Source of the DNA: Mucor racemosus
Taxonomy: Eukaryota; Mucoromycota; Mucoromycetes; Mucorales; Mucoraceae
DNA: 64,000 nucleotides
Reading direction: 5' to 3'
Assembly: GCA_027405735.1 (NCBI GenBank)
Contig: JAPEHQ010000015.1
Location: 682,001-746,000 of the forward strand
In this document: one piece after another, positions 1-11,837 of the stretch
Numbering within the stretch: position 1 is the stretch's first letter
How the letters are laid out: each line of letters starts with the position of its first letter
Program-made: the position numbers and the translations under genes
The notes under the pieces: generated by a model
What the model saw: the letters and a program-made list of their open reading frames with translations, nothing else
What the model was told of the DNA's origin: nothing
The model's database searches: none

Positions 1-1085
1 AACTAAATAGACTAACATGAGGTTATTCATTCATTCAAATCAAGTCAACACTATACATACTTCTATAATCACCAGTTTTTCTCCAGGTAGATAACGACTT
101 TAGACCAAAAAAGCACTGATTATAACGTAAATAATGGAACAAAATGATTAAGTCCTGGACGCTTTTTTTGCTCGAGAAAGATATGATAACGTTCCCTAAT
201 ATTAACAGTAAATAATTCATTTCCAAATAAACAATAGGAAAAACAAGTAATTGTACCTGTGTTACGCCAGGAGATTATATCAATCTCAAAGCTAAAATAT
301 GTACTAAATCATTTAATAAAAATAAAGGAAAACTGTTATAAAATGAAAGAGCACACTAAAACTAAAGAACTTTATTATAAGATCGAACCATCTTCTTTTA
401 TATTCACATTCTCTAATTATATGACCTGTTTAAATGAATCTATTTATATATATACATATATCCAATCAAGTCTAGGTGACACACACTAGTTCCATATTCC
501 TGTATAAACGGAGCTTCATAACATAATACACACCAATGTAGAACTTAACATATCAAACTGTGTCGTAATCTTAACCAAGGAATGCACCCAGATCTGTGGA
601 TGCAACAACCTGCTACTTGAATTCAGTTTATAAAAAAATATTAGCCTTTTTGTTGTAGTTTTAAACGTAAATAAAAGAGCTGAGGAAAGAGTAGGGAAGA
701 AAAAAGATTTTGTGATGTTACAAACAGGAATTTACGAAGGCATGAATACTTTCAGTGCTACCAAACAGGTTGTTGTCGTTGTTCCCATTTAGTCCCCGAA
801 AGAAGAACATGGGCAGAACTCTTTCAAACCCCAAATTTCAAATTGATATATCTCGTCAATAAGGCAATTCTGGTGAATCAGAGTAACTCACATCTGCTTT
901 AAACCATTCAAATTATCTTTGTTATTGATTATATTATGATTGATATTATTATACTTTAGTAAATTGGCTAAAAAAATTTGATCTCATTGCTCTGCTCATC
1001 TGGGCGGCCTGATCGGCACAAATTTTTTTATTCTGCTCATCTGTGCAGATCATTATGCCCATGGGAAGCATAGTTCGGCCGTAGT
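1..1085 (+). mobile_element. T1: right part of a TIR DNA transposon, cut by the window edge
   Basis: The sequence runs parallel to 16168-17683 (T2) and about 35178-35929 (T3). It ends in the shared terminus TTCGGCCGTAGT at 1074-1085, which is the inverted complement of the left ends of T2 and T3. The left half lies outside the window. No transposase reading frame is visible. The flank after 1085 (ACTCTATAGTTGTTAG) is the same as after T2, so T1 and T2 were copied together with their neighbouring repeat R. Confidence 0.7.
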
Positions 1086-3410
1086 AACTCTATAGTTGTT
1101 AGATTTTTGACATATCATGATTTTTGAAAAATTAATTTTCTTTGAAGAACTTTCTTGATCTATCAGAATATCAGAATTAGGAATTATCGAATTACCAATT
1201 TAGAACATCTGTCAAACCATGACGATGTTCAATATTCAAATCAAGCAAGATTACATTCCACGCGCCTATCATCATGCTACTATTGAATCATAGAAGCATG
1301 GTTCCAATCTTATCACACAATCCCAATAACTATACAAACCCATATTTAATTCATTCTGATTTATCAAAATATGTTTAGGTTAAATAAAATTAGAAATTTA
1401 ATCAAGTAAAGAGATATCGTTTATTGGAATGAAATTAATAGGGTTTATATACTATTTGATTTGGGGAATTAATGATGTGATAAGGTAGTTTAGATATTAT
1501 TTAATATTAATATGTTATATTGGTATATCATGTTGGAATATCGCACTGGCGTATTATGCTTTTGTACCATGCTTCTATACCATGCTTCTATACCATGCTT
1601 TTAGGAGCATTGTATAGTTAATATTTAATTAAGGAACTTCCGGTTCCGGATCTGTTATTATTTACTTTTTTGGATTTGACATGATCCGGTTTAAGAATGA
1701 TACATCACATTCTAATAAACGGTACTTTTTACGTTGATTTTAATTTACAAAGTCTCGATAAACCATTTGGTATAAATAATAAATAATGATAATACTTTAC
1801 CAAACATAGTGTAGATTCAAGAAATCTATTTGGCCCTTGCTTTACTTTCAAAATATTGCCGTTAATAAACCTAGAAGAGTTATGGTTGTGTTTCTTATAC
1901 TGCTTTTTATAAGTTTTTTGCCCCAGAAGAGACATATTATCTTGTTGTGCGTTTTCTACAGTTGTAAAAAGTAGGTTTTAGATGATGGTTTTTAGATGCG
2001 GTTCATATTTTATCGCCCAATATTGAGTCGATTCTCGTCAAATTTTAAAACCAATAACGTACCTTCCCTCTATAGTGATTGATATCTGTCCTAAAATAAA
2101 AGGATTAACATCATAATAGTAAAAGCGAGCTGACCTAGCATTGATTTAAAGTTGACTTCAAATTGCTAAAATGGCTTTATAAAATCCAAAACCTTATTAA
2201 CCAAGACATTTGTTTTTTATATCTAAAAGATAGATCCAGGTGTAGTAAGCTACTCCGCATTTCTTTTTTCGGCGAAAAGTATTGATTTTTTATCGAGAAT
2301 AGCAAAATAGTAACTCACATTATAACTTACAGACTATGATAGCTGAGTTCCAAAATCGATTTGACAAATCGACCAGAAAATGATTCAAAAACCAAGATTG
2401 TTTAAGTGCTCACGAACTGCAAAGTAAGTTGAACCAGCATATTAAATAGTTTTTGTGCAGTTTTGGATTCTGCATCCATTTAAACAAAATTTAGACAAAT
2501 GCTTTACATTAAATTTTGCGTAAAATGCAATTGAAATTTTGGAGGTTTTTTGTAGATGCACATTACTTTTTATAAGCATATTTCAAATATAAATAATTAA
2601 AATAATTTGCAACCAAATTATCTATTGATCGAGCTATTGCTGAACCTTTTAGCTGCATTTTTCATAGAGAAAACGAGATTTTTGCCAATTTTTTTTCAAA
2701 TCCAGAATTTAGGATGAGGGTTTATAAGGGAAAAATTGAGACTAGAAACAAAAGTACCTTTTTGCGCACATTTTGAGGATATCTTCACGAAAAATCAATA
2801 TTTTAAAAAAAACTAAATTGGGCTCGAGAGAGCTCAACAAGCTTCATAAAATAATTGTAAAAAAGAATGCTGCTCAGTTTAACGAATATTTTGAAATCTA
2901 CTACAAAAGTATCAAAAAAATGAAAAAAAATAAAAGTGCTCAGAATTTTTTTAAACCAAAATATGTTATAGAGTGCTTTAAAATAAGTAAGTTTTATTAT
3001 TAAAAAGTGTTAGCATAGCTTAACTTTTCTTCGAGATATTAAATCTCAAAGTTTTTGATTTTGACAGTGAAATACCTGTAAGAATCTGAAACATTAGCAC
3101 TAAAAAATTTATACCAACTGCAAAAAATAAGATATTTTTGGATACTCGTTTTTGGATTAAAGCTGAACATCTCAGGTATATTGGCATATAAATTTTTCTT
3201 GATGTTATTTTGTGAAAAAAAAAGTAGAATAGGGATGAAAAGTGAGCCCAATTTTCAAGGAATAAGCAGTGAATTTTATGCGTTTTTGAGTCTTTCACGA
3301 GATATAGAATAAATTTAGGAACAGGTAGCATAATGCGATCAATTTACATATAATTAGCAGTGTCTAAAGTATATCCTAAAAAAGTATTTTGTACGATGTT
3401 AATTATAGAG
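1086..3410 (+). repeat. R1: dispersed repeat family R, interrupted by solo LTR L4
   Basis: This is one of at least six long copies of a repeat (R1 here; R2 11838-12744 inverted; R3 17684-19585; R4 about 29690-31250; R5 about 37810-39095; R6 about 55465-56503). A lysine-rich 76-residue frame at 2773-3003 has an identical translation in R2, but the more diverged copies are frameshifted against it, so it is probably not a maintained gene. I recognise no protein domain. The left part (about 1170-1350) is also found alone near 27728-28010. Confidence 0.75.
1357..1707. mobile_element. Solo LTR L4 (351 bp) inside R1
   Basis: The insert starts TGATTTATCA and ends TGATACATCA, a near-perfect TG..CA terminal inversion. 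It is flanked by the 5-bp direct repeat CATTC at 1352-1356 and 1708-1712. The paralogous repeat R3 has an uninterrupted empty site near 17955. These features are those of a solo LTR left by LTR-LTR recombination; no internal region is present. Confidence 0.75.
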
Positions 3411-3927
3411 AAGAGGAAACACTCCTAATTGAAGTTTGAAGACTTTGAAAATTCAAATATTATTCGAGTGGATGCATACCAAATGTCGTACGAGTATTGT
3501 ATAGATGATCCTTCCCAATTTTTGAAAAGCTCAATAATAAATAACTGGTTAATGTCAGTTATAAGTATAGTCTTATTGCAAGTTTAATGGAACTTTTTTT
3601 TTTTTTTTTGGATATTATGCTGATGATATGGCATAATCGTTTGCTTTCGAGAAGGAAAATGTTAACAACCCCTGCCCTCGATGTTTAATACCTTAATATC
3701 TTGTAAGCATCCTATCTCGTAATTATCCACATTTCTCTGTTGTGGTAGTTTCCCAAAAGAAATACAATGCATGTTTATTAGAAAGCAACATATTTGTGAA
3801 TTTGGTCGTTATTGAGACAGTATAGAATATAAAATATTCTAATATATGTATACATATTTGATTTACATTTATTTAATAGAACCACTGAAACCAGTTTTTA
3901 TATTATGCAAGTTGTAATTTATTGATT
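3411..3927. other. Spacer downstream of the sugar transporter, no gene seen
   Basis: AT-rich spacer with a T run near 3594-3610. It probably contains the 3' untranslated region of the minus-strand transporter just below 3928. No open frame with recognisable content. Confidence 0.5.
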
Positions 3928-6259
3928 CTAGTATTTCTTTCCAATTTTTAAGCTAATAAAGCCAGCAATACCGGCCATAACAGCACCAACTCTTAATATA
4001 ATTCCAATGGTATCAGTTGATTCTTCGCTGCTTTCTAGAATACGAAATATAATACTACTAAAAAATGTGACCAAAAACTGAGGAAGAACAATATACATAT
4101 TATGGATCCCCAAAAGCACACCAGCAGCAGGAGGGTTGTTATTAGACTGATCATGCGAATTAACTTGTGTACCACTCATCTCCCCATCTGATTGTTGGTG
4201 TTCTTCATGATTTAGGTTTTTAATTCCCAACATTTCAATATCTTCTTCTTCAGTTGACACAGGGTGGTATATAGCAGGCTCTGTACCAATTATTCCAACA
4301 CCTGCTATACTAGTTCTGGAATTCATCATTTCTGGATGGTAACTAAATTCATGTGATTGTTCTTCACCATGTAGATTTGCCTCTCTTATTTCTTGTTCTG
4401 AGATGTATTCACCAAGCAATGAGAAAGGGGCCCACATTGAAATAGCCCAACTAATACCACAAAATCCAATGACAACAGCTGCGGCTGTAACATCAGATAC
4501 AAGGATGGTTGACAGCATACATATGCAAAAGATAAAGTGACTTATGGTCCACGCACGAGGAAGTGTCAAAAAGGAGAGTTTTAGATAGGCCAAGAATGAT
4601 AGTTTGATTTCTTTTTTGCCAAATAATCGGAAGGTATATGCATTATCGTCTGTTTCGTATTTGGATGATGATGGAGATACAAATAATGGTATTACAAAAG
4701 AAGATGATAATGAAACCAATGAATATACTAGGAATGCAAAAGAACCAGCTCGAGTTGCTTGACCTACTTTATCTTGTACAGTGTCATCATCTAATAACGT
4801 ATTATTATAGATTTCCGCAACCCAAGTAGTCGAATAAAAGAGAAATGGAAACCACCCAATCCAAGCAAAAAATTGTACATTACAAATACGTTGAATGGGC
4901 TTTGGTAAATGCCAAATGTTTCGAAAAATATCTGAAAATAATGCAAAAGGGGATCTCTTTTTCTTGGATCTATAAAAAGAAAAAAAAAAATTCAGGGTTT
5001 TTCTCTGTATCGAATCTGTTGTTTCACCTACCCATTGGTATAATCAATTTTAAATACTTTTTCTTTTACTGCATAGCATGTAACAAAATCACAGCCTAAT
5101 AATACAATTGTAGCAAATACACAGAGTACCTTTAGTTGGGTATCTCCAAAAAATGGAAATACTCGAACTAGATCAGCATATCCCATGAAATATCCAGCCA
5201 CATTACCCAACCCAACCATCCTTCCAGCCCAAGCGGTTCCTTCTTCCTGCTGAGAGGGCGGTAATGAATCAACAATTAACGCTCTACAAGATGCTTGGAC
5301 TATGGATATCTTTAGTATACTGCGTTCATCAAAATAGCTCATATTTCCTACCACAATTAACACTGAAATCCAATATATAAATTGAAGCAACTGCAATGAT
5401 GATCGACACAGTTTTGAACTAACTTCAAGATTAGGGCTATTTCCATTCTATCTTTACAGAATCTACATACCGTATCACCTTCTTCTGAATTTGTAAAGAA
5501 TCTCGTAAGCTCACGGGTCCATCCTATTGCTAATAAACTCCATACTACGATAATGCTTCCTCCAACTAAAAATGGCCTTCGTCTTCCCCATTTTGATTTA
5601 CAGCCATCAGAGATAACCCCGACTATAGGCTGCATAATAAGACCTAAATATACGTTTTTTCGAATGAATAGGGCTGTTTAAGAGCTCTATTATAATGCGA
5701 TTTACCAGAAAGAGGACCTGCAATCCACACTAGTGACATGTATGATTTTGATAAGCCCAGCGAAAGCAAATATGGTGTACCTAATTGAATTTCAAATCAG
5801 ATCTATGCCAAAATTAAAATTGCTCTCCTTTGCATTATAAAGAAATATGTTTACCATAAGCCATTTCTACTGTCCCTATTTGTAAACGATAATTACTTGG
5901 TTATTTTCAAACATTAATTAAATTATTAACTAAATCTTACATGTAAATTGAAGCCTTTTTTACCGAGAAAAAGCGAAAAAGCGAAAATAATTAATTTATG
6001 CAATATCTTAAATAAACATATATATATATATATCTTACCCTGCTAAACATAGTGTTAAAAATATGATTTTTAGTGTATTGTTTGGCCCACGGATATAAGG
6101 CTCATTATTATCAGAGTTTGCGAGTGTATTTGCTGCAATTGAAGGTAGCATAGGTGCTTCGGCATCGTCCTCTTGATTTTCATCATTTGAGTTGCTTGGT
6201 GGGTCAAAAAGATGTGGTTCATTATATACATCGGGTAAACTTCTTTCTATCCGAGCCAT
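3928..6259 (-). CDS. SUT/SLC45-like sugar-proton symporter (GPH family, MFS fold)
   Basis: Six exons: 6259-6039, 5895-5855, 5780-5706, 5643-5471, 5390-5032 and 4969-3928, giving 636 residues. The family imports sucrose, maltose or other alpha-glucosides with protons across the plasma membrane; Schizosaccharomyces pombe Sut1 is the closest type I know. Seen: an acidic cytosolic N-terminus (residues 1-60), GTPYLLSLGLSKSY in the first helix pair, and the signature loop SDGCKSKWGRRRPF (from about residue 124; the three arginines are 133-135), which is the hallmark SUT loop between helices 2 and 3. Many hydrophobic segments follow, to a C-terminus ending KIGKKY. The late cytosolic loop (about residues 475-590) is long and acidic (STEEEDIEM, HEEHQQSDGE), longer than usual. 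Exon 2 is only 41 nt; it was placed by frame and by QIGTVEMAYGTPY. The substrate is not decided by sequence alone. Confidence 0.87.
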
Positions 6260-8237
6260 TTGTAATTAAGATAGAAGACAAGAAAGTGAAAAGAAGCTAT
6301 TTTCCTTGGGCAAAAAAAAAACCAGAAATTGTATTGTTGTTGAGCTGTTTGGTTTCAATGACGTAGAAACAAAAGAAAAAAAGAAAGACAAGAGTGAGTT
6401 TTGTGTCGCTCTTGAGCGAACCAAGCAGAATAAATAATTATCCGATGTGTACACTTGGTAAAGATTGCTCCCCACATTAGCTTGACGAATAGTTTATTGT
6501 GTTACATTTATCATGCTGATCTACGCAAATTACCTTTGAATATATTGGGATTATGGTGAGTATCCACACCAGATGTACCTCAATTAGCCCTTAAATGGGC
6601 TGTAGAAGTAGAAAATACATTCTACTTTCCAATAATCCAAGAAATATAGTAAAACACACCTATTTAGGCAATAGATGAATGGTAAAACATGATTGTTGCA
6701 CAAATAAGCTTGGTTGATGCATCTAAACTAAACCTAATCTTAATCTAATTCGCTAGAGGACATCAAAGAGTTCTAAGAATACTAGCTTAAAGTTAAGGAT
6801 GATATTCCATTCATTATGATAGTAGTACTAACTTGTATTATTACAAGCTTTAGATAGCTTTTCTAAATCTTTAAGTATATAAGTACAGGTTTAGGTTTCT
6901 TATTCAAATGTACATTTTAAACTAAGGAAATGAGCAAAAAGGCTGGTGGTGATAAAACCGTTTGCTAAATCTTTTTCATAGAAATATCGCAAAATAAAAA
7001 AAACCAATAATAAAATTAATATCTGGTGATTATTATTCATTAATGTTTTTATTAATAAGATCTGTCATTAAAGATAATTGGAAACTCTATAAAAACTAAC
7101 ATTGTGGTGCGTAATCATGGCGTGCCATTTTTTTTTTTTTTTTTTTACGTTTTGTTGAATAAATGGCAAGAAAATAAATGTAGCACATATCTTTAAATGA
7201 TTAAATAGAGTTAAACAATCTTACTTTTGAAATATTTACTTGTCAAGGTAATAGCATCTCCGTTATGTTTTCTCCTCGGGCTTTTTATCCATTGAAAGAT
7301 GTAAATAGTTTAGATGGCGGTGCTTTCAATTATAGAAAATCCAATGGAAAAGCTTAAAAACCCTGTCATTTTATATTTTGACTATTTTTCAGAATATTAA
7401 TTTAAAATTTGGTTGCCATGGTAATGAATTCAGGGGTAATTTGTGACATATTGTGCTATGATAATCGTTGTCAGGGGAGATTTTCAGGTCAAGGTACATG
7501 TGCATTTTATTTATATCTGTCATTAAAGCAAGAAAACTTGCAGATAGTGAACAACTCGTACGATTAAATTTGATCCTCCCTCCCCTCCTCCTCCCAAGAA
7601 TGGGGAATTCCACACCCTTTACTCTATCATTAAATCAAAAATACTTTCTATACATGTTCAATTGCAAGCAATGAAAACGAAATTAGGGAAAACAGTAAAC
7701 CTTGTTTGAGAATGAATAAATCTTATCAAGGATTACTCCATGTTACGTGTCAGTTTATATACCACTATATGATTTAAACTCCCGAGGAAAAGTATTCTTT
7801 TGATAGATTTTGTCTTAAATGTTCGGTGCTACCACTCCCACAATTATTGTTCGTCCGTTAATATATGACATTTTTGGTAATATGTTAGTATATTATTTAC
7901 GTGAGAATAATTTTAAGCCTTTTCAAATGCAAGCTGTAGAAAACGGCCCAACAAATTGAGATTCCTAACAGATTAAAGATGTACATCTATATGATCCCGA
8001 GACAATGGGATTACCAATTGCAACATCTACTTGGTGACCGCTATCTGTGACATTGGATCTATTGAATTGTATCCTCTTGGGAGTACAATATATTCATATT
8101 AAGCAGCAAGGTCAACAGGAAATAGCAAATGTACTTGTCAAATGACAATTTTTATCGATAAAACTTACGAATAATATTAAGCAATCGAGAGATCTCGATG
8201 TTGCTTTAACTTGTAGGTCAATCCTAACGAGTAAAAA

Positions 8238-8244
8238 TGACTCA
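8238..8244 (+). promoter_or_regulatory. Gcn4/AP-1-type site TGACTCA upstream of PDX1
   Basis: An exact TGACTCA heptamer lies 207 bp upstream of the PDX1 start codon. In Saccharomyces the orthologue SNZ1 is induced through Gcn4 on amino-acid starvation; that this site works here is inference. Confidence 0.35.
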
Positions 8245-8267
8245 GAGTTAAGAGATGTTTCACACAA

Positions 8268-8287
8268 TCACGTGAAGCAGAGCCAAT
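8268..8287 (+). promoter_or_regulatory. E-box palindrome and CCAAT box upstream of PDX1
   Basis: The palindrome TCACGTGA (8268-8275) is followed by CCAAT (8283-8287). These are typical sites for bHLH and Hap-type factors; no direct evidence of use. Confidence 0.3.
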
Positions 8288-8376
8288 TAGTGAGCATTGA
8301 TTACTCAATGACAACTCCCGATGTTGCTTTGAGCTTCAAACGATTTTTTAAAAAAAAAAAAAAATTATCAGTAGGG

Positions 8377-8383
8377 TATATAA
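8377..8383 (+). promoter_or_regulatory. TATA box of PDX1 (TATATAA)
   Basis: TATATAA sits 68 bp upstream of the start codon and is followed by a pyrimidine-rich stretch (cttttcttcttatctcttt), a common fungal core-promoter layout for a strongly expressed gene. Confidence 0.5.
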
Positions 8384-8450
8384 TCGAAAATCTCCAAGCC
8401 TATATTATAAAATCTCCTTTTCTTCTTATCTCTTTTTGAAAATCATAAAA

Positions 8451-9646
8451 ATGTCTGCTTCTTTCGCTGTTCCCGCTAACCTTCATTCCACCAAGACCGA
8501 AGAGAATGGTTCTGATGGTCAATCTTACAGCATCAAGGCTGGTTTGGCTCAAATGTTGAAGGTTTGTTTATATTTACATTGTGTTTGAATTTAATTTCTC
8601 GGTCCTAAACCTAGTATAATCAATAGGGTGGTGTTATTATGGATGTCATCAATGCTGAACAAGCTAGAATTGCCGAAGAAGCTGGTGCCTGTGCCGTCAT
8701 GGCCTTGGAGCGTGTCCCCGCCGATATCCGTAAGAACGGTAAGTTTACATTTCACATCATTGATCGCGTATAGCGTAATTAAAATAAATCAATTTGACTA
8801 ATTTCTAATGATTTAGGTGGTGTTGCCCGTATGTCCGATCCTCAAATGATCAAGGAGATCATCGAAGCTGTCACTATTCCTGTCATGGCCAAGGTCCGTA
8901 TTGGTCACTTTGTTGAAGCTCAAATCATTGAGTCCATTGGTGTTGATTATATTGATGAGTCTGAGGTTTTGACCCCTGCTGATGAATCTAACCACATTAA
9001 CAAGCATAACTTCAAGATCCCTTATGTCTGTGGTGCCAAGAACCTTGGTGAAGCCCTCCGTCGTATTAACGAAGGTGCCGCTATGATCCGTACCAAGGGT
9101 GAAGCTGGTACTGGTAACGTTGTCGAGGCTGTCCGTCACATTCGTACTGTTACCACTGAAATCCGTCGTGCCTCTGTCATGACTGATGAGGAACTCTATG
9201 CTTATGCTAAGGATATTCAAGCCCCTTACAATTTGCTCAAGGAAACTGCTAAACTCGGTCGTCTCCCTGTTGTCAACTTTGCTGCTGGTGGTGTTGCCAC
9301 CCCTGCTGATGCTGCTCTCATGATGGTAAGACATCTATTTTATTTTTGCTTCTTTTAAAGTTACGTGTAACTACGTAGCAAAAGGTTAATTAGATTACCG
9401 ATTTACTGATTCTTTTTTTTTTTTTTTTGTGAATAGCAATTGGGTTGTGATGGTGTCTTTGTTGGTTCTGGTATCTTCAAGTCTGGTGACCCAGCCAAGC
9501 GTGCTAAGGCCATTGTCCAAGCTGTCACTCACTTCAACGATGCTAAGGTTTTGGCTGAGGTCTCTGAGAACCTCGGTGAGGCTATGGTTGGTATCAACTT
9601 GGAAGATTTGTCTGAAAACGAGAAGTTCGCCAAGCGTGGTTGGTAA
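8451..9646 (+). CDS. SNZ1: Pyridoxal 5'-phosphate synthase, PDX1/SNZ subunit
   Basis: Four exons: 8451-8561, 8627-8738, 8817-9325 and 9437-9646, giving 313 residues, the usual length. The enzyme makes pyridoxal 5'-phosphate (vitamin B6) from ribose 5-phosphate, glyceraldehyde 3-phosphate and ammonia delivered by the PDX2/SNO glutaminase, as a cytosolic dodecamer of beta/alpha barrels. Seen: barrel start [20 protein letters not shown], the first catalytic lysine in VMAKVRIGH (Lys100), the second in [11 protein letters not shown] (Lys168), and the phosphate-binding glycines [19 protein letters not shown] and [10 protein letters not shown]. Codons are strongly biased to C/T-ending forms (GCC, GTC, AAG), unlike the AT-rich codons of its neighbours, which suggests high expression. 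The start codon is the first ATG after the TATA box. No PDX2/SNO gene lies in this window, although in yeast SNZ and SNO are divergent neighbours. Confidence 0.97.
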
Positions 9647-11837
9647 ACTGTTAACTCATTCATAATGACAATAATCCCAAAAAAAAAAAAGAATTCCCAT
9701 CCAAATCTCAAAAAAGAAACCCATCTTTCATGGTGCGGGAAAAGGAAATTTATAACTTGTATAGAAAAATAGCTGAAAATTCTCGTTAATATATAAATAA
9801 AAACATTCGCAAAAGAGATTATCTCAATAATCATAAAATACACTTACGAAAGTTTTTATTTATAATCTTCATTTTTGAAGTTGTGAACCTCTCTCTCTCT
9901 CTCGCCTCCTAGAACTTTTTCATCTACTTGAGAGTAAAGCATTTTCTAACGTTTTTGATTTCGGACAGCGGTGCACAAAGAATATCTGATATCACATGTA
10001 ATTCCAACCGAATATTTTGAAAAAAGGATTATAAGGTTTAGGCCAATTTGTATCTGTAAAAAAAAAAATATGTGTATTTAATTCAGATGACAGAAATTAT
10101 TGTTGCATAATTTTCCGTTGGATATATCATTTTCGAGATCATGGAAAATTCTTCAAATCAAGAAAAAAAGTTACTGAATTTTTAAAAGGGAAAAGAGATC
10201 AACAAAGTGCTTGGACTTAAAACAACTTGATCGAATGTAATCAATTGCAAATAATTGTGAAGATTTACAATTTGTAATTGAAATTATTAAAAGTGTTATG
10301 TAGAATAATTGCTTTTAGCACGAACTTTCGTTCTAGTTTCACTTCATCCTTTGTTAGATTTTTACTTCGACGATTTTATAGAATTAATGCATTTTCCCAC
10401 AGTCAAATTGGATGCATGCAAAATGTAAACTGCATCTGTTGGTTACTAGTATAATTATTTCGTTTTCAGGGCCCACCTGTCAAAATTATCTTTTCAACAA
10501 AAAAAAAAAGAAAAAAAAAAAGATGTTTAACTATTACTGCTGCTGTTGTTAATAAACTTATTGCTACATATGAAAATATAGCTTATTTCACAATGCTGTT
10601 TTATTTATACTAATCACCAATGTAAAAATGGTACAAATTTATACTGTGCACAGGCACTATCACATTAATGTCACATTGAGTTTGCAAGGTTACATTATTT
10701 TATACATTTTATTTTTTTTCCCACAGTTATTTTAGAAATTTTGGTCATACCTTTAAAACGGTGAACCAGGCACTATTTTTTATTTTACATTATTTAAGAA
10801 AAAATACAAGGCTGTACTTGCGATGATACAAAAACACCCTGCCTAGATTATTTCAGTCTGTTATGCATTAAAGGCTGTAACAAACTCTTTGAGTAACATA
10901 TATGCTCTAAACAGTAAATTTTGCTGTATTCAACTCGATGCTATACATCTCCACAAAAAGTATCCGGACAATATTTCTAATTTTAGGTACAGCACAATTT
11001 GACCCGTACAGCAGTTTACGAATAAATCATATTCCCATGTTAATCTAGTTAAACGATTTATAAATATATCACAATCTGGAGCCAAGATTCTTGATATTTA
11101 ATTCGTTTAGAGGTGAATCAGCGCATACTTATCTAATAATAGACAGACACGATTTCCAAACAAATGGCGATTCGAAAATAGTCCTGATATTAACGAAGAA
11201 GAATTCCATCAAAGCCTCGCGAGCATAGAGAGCTTTATAGGTTTTTAATACGGAAACATAATGTATTATATATTTAAAGTTTAACTAGTCGATTTGGTCT
11301 ACAAAAATTCAGATTTTTATTCTAATCAGACTACATATGATTACATTTGTACTGTTATATTCATTCAGCTATAATGCATGTTATATATTCACAAATCTGA
11401 TACCAATCATCGTATTATTTATTGGCTTTCTTTAACATTCTAAAAAATACAAAGCTTGAAAATATACAGTTACAAAAGTAACACTGATGGTGTATTTTAC
11501 TCAATTCAAATTATACTTCTTCATTTGCATTTCAATATTCAATCTTCTACTTTTCATACCATTCTCGTAAACTCCGTGAGCAATTAAAAAAACGAGTGTT
11601 TTTGCCCTTCACCCCAAATACTGTAATAATAGCGCGATATGTTAAAGTCTGACACAGAAGTAAGTGTTGCCAACATTTGTGGAATTTGAAATCATTTGAA
11701 TCAGTGCATATGGAGAAATTAATTTCAAAAACTTCAATTTTCATAGTTTTTAATCTTCAAAGCTAGAGTGTTCACTCTTTTCTATACTAAATACTTTTTA
11801 GAATATACCTCGGGCATTTCAAAATAGATATGAGCTA
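9647..11837. other. 2.2-kb spacer downstream of PDX1, no gene seen
   Basis: AT-rich sequence with a short CT repeat near 9890-9905 and A runs near 10499-10521. No open frame of recognisable content, no RNA gene, and none of the repeat families of this window. PDX1 3' UTR signals should lie just after 9646. Confidence 0.5.

Larger units (their letters stand above)
6260..8450. other. 2.2-kb divergent spacer between sugar transporter and PDX1
   Basis: This spacer holds the promoter of the minus-strand transporter at its left end and of PDX1 at its right end. It contains a T run near 7131-7146 and an A run near 8348-8364. Short open frames near 7389-7674 overlap on both strands and have no recognisable content. 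No repeat of the T, R or LTR families was seen here. Confidence 0.5.

Noticed and set aside
5895..5998. Using the nearer TAG acceptor (after ACAAATAG) for exon 2 of the sugar transporter
   Set aside because: It puts the rest of exon 2 out of frame. The acceptor after ACCAAG gives NYRLQIGTVEMAYG and a continuous protein.
8813..9334. A 173-residue open frame on the minus strand
   Set aside because: It is the mirror of PDX1 exon 3, whose biased codons keep the opposite strand open. The plus strand encodes an unmistakable enzyme.
9890..9905. CT dinucleotide tract and other short microsatellites
   Set aside because: Ordinary simple repeats with no sign of function.
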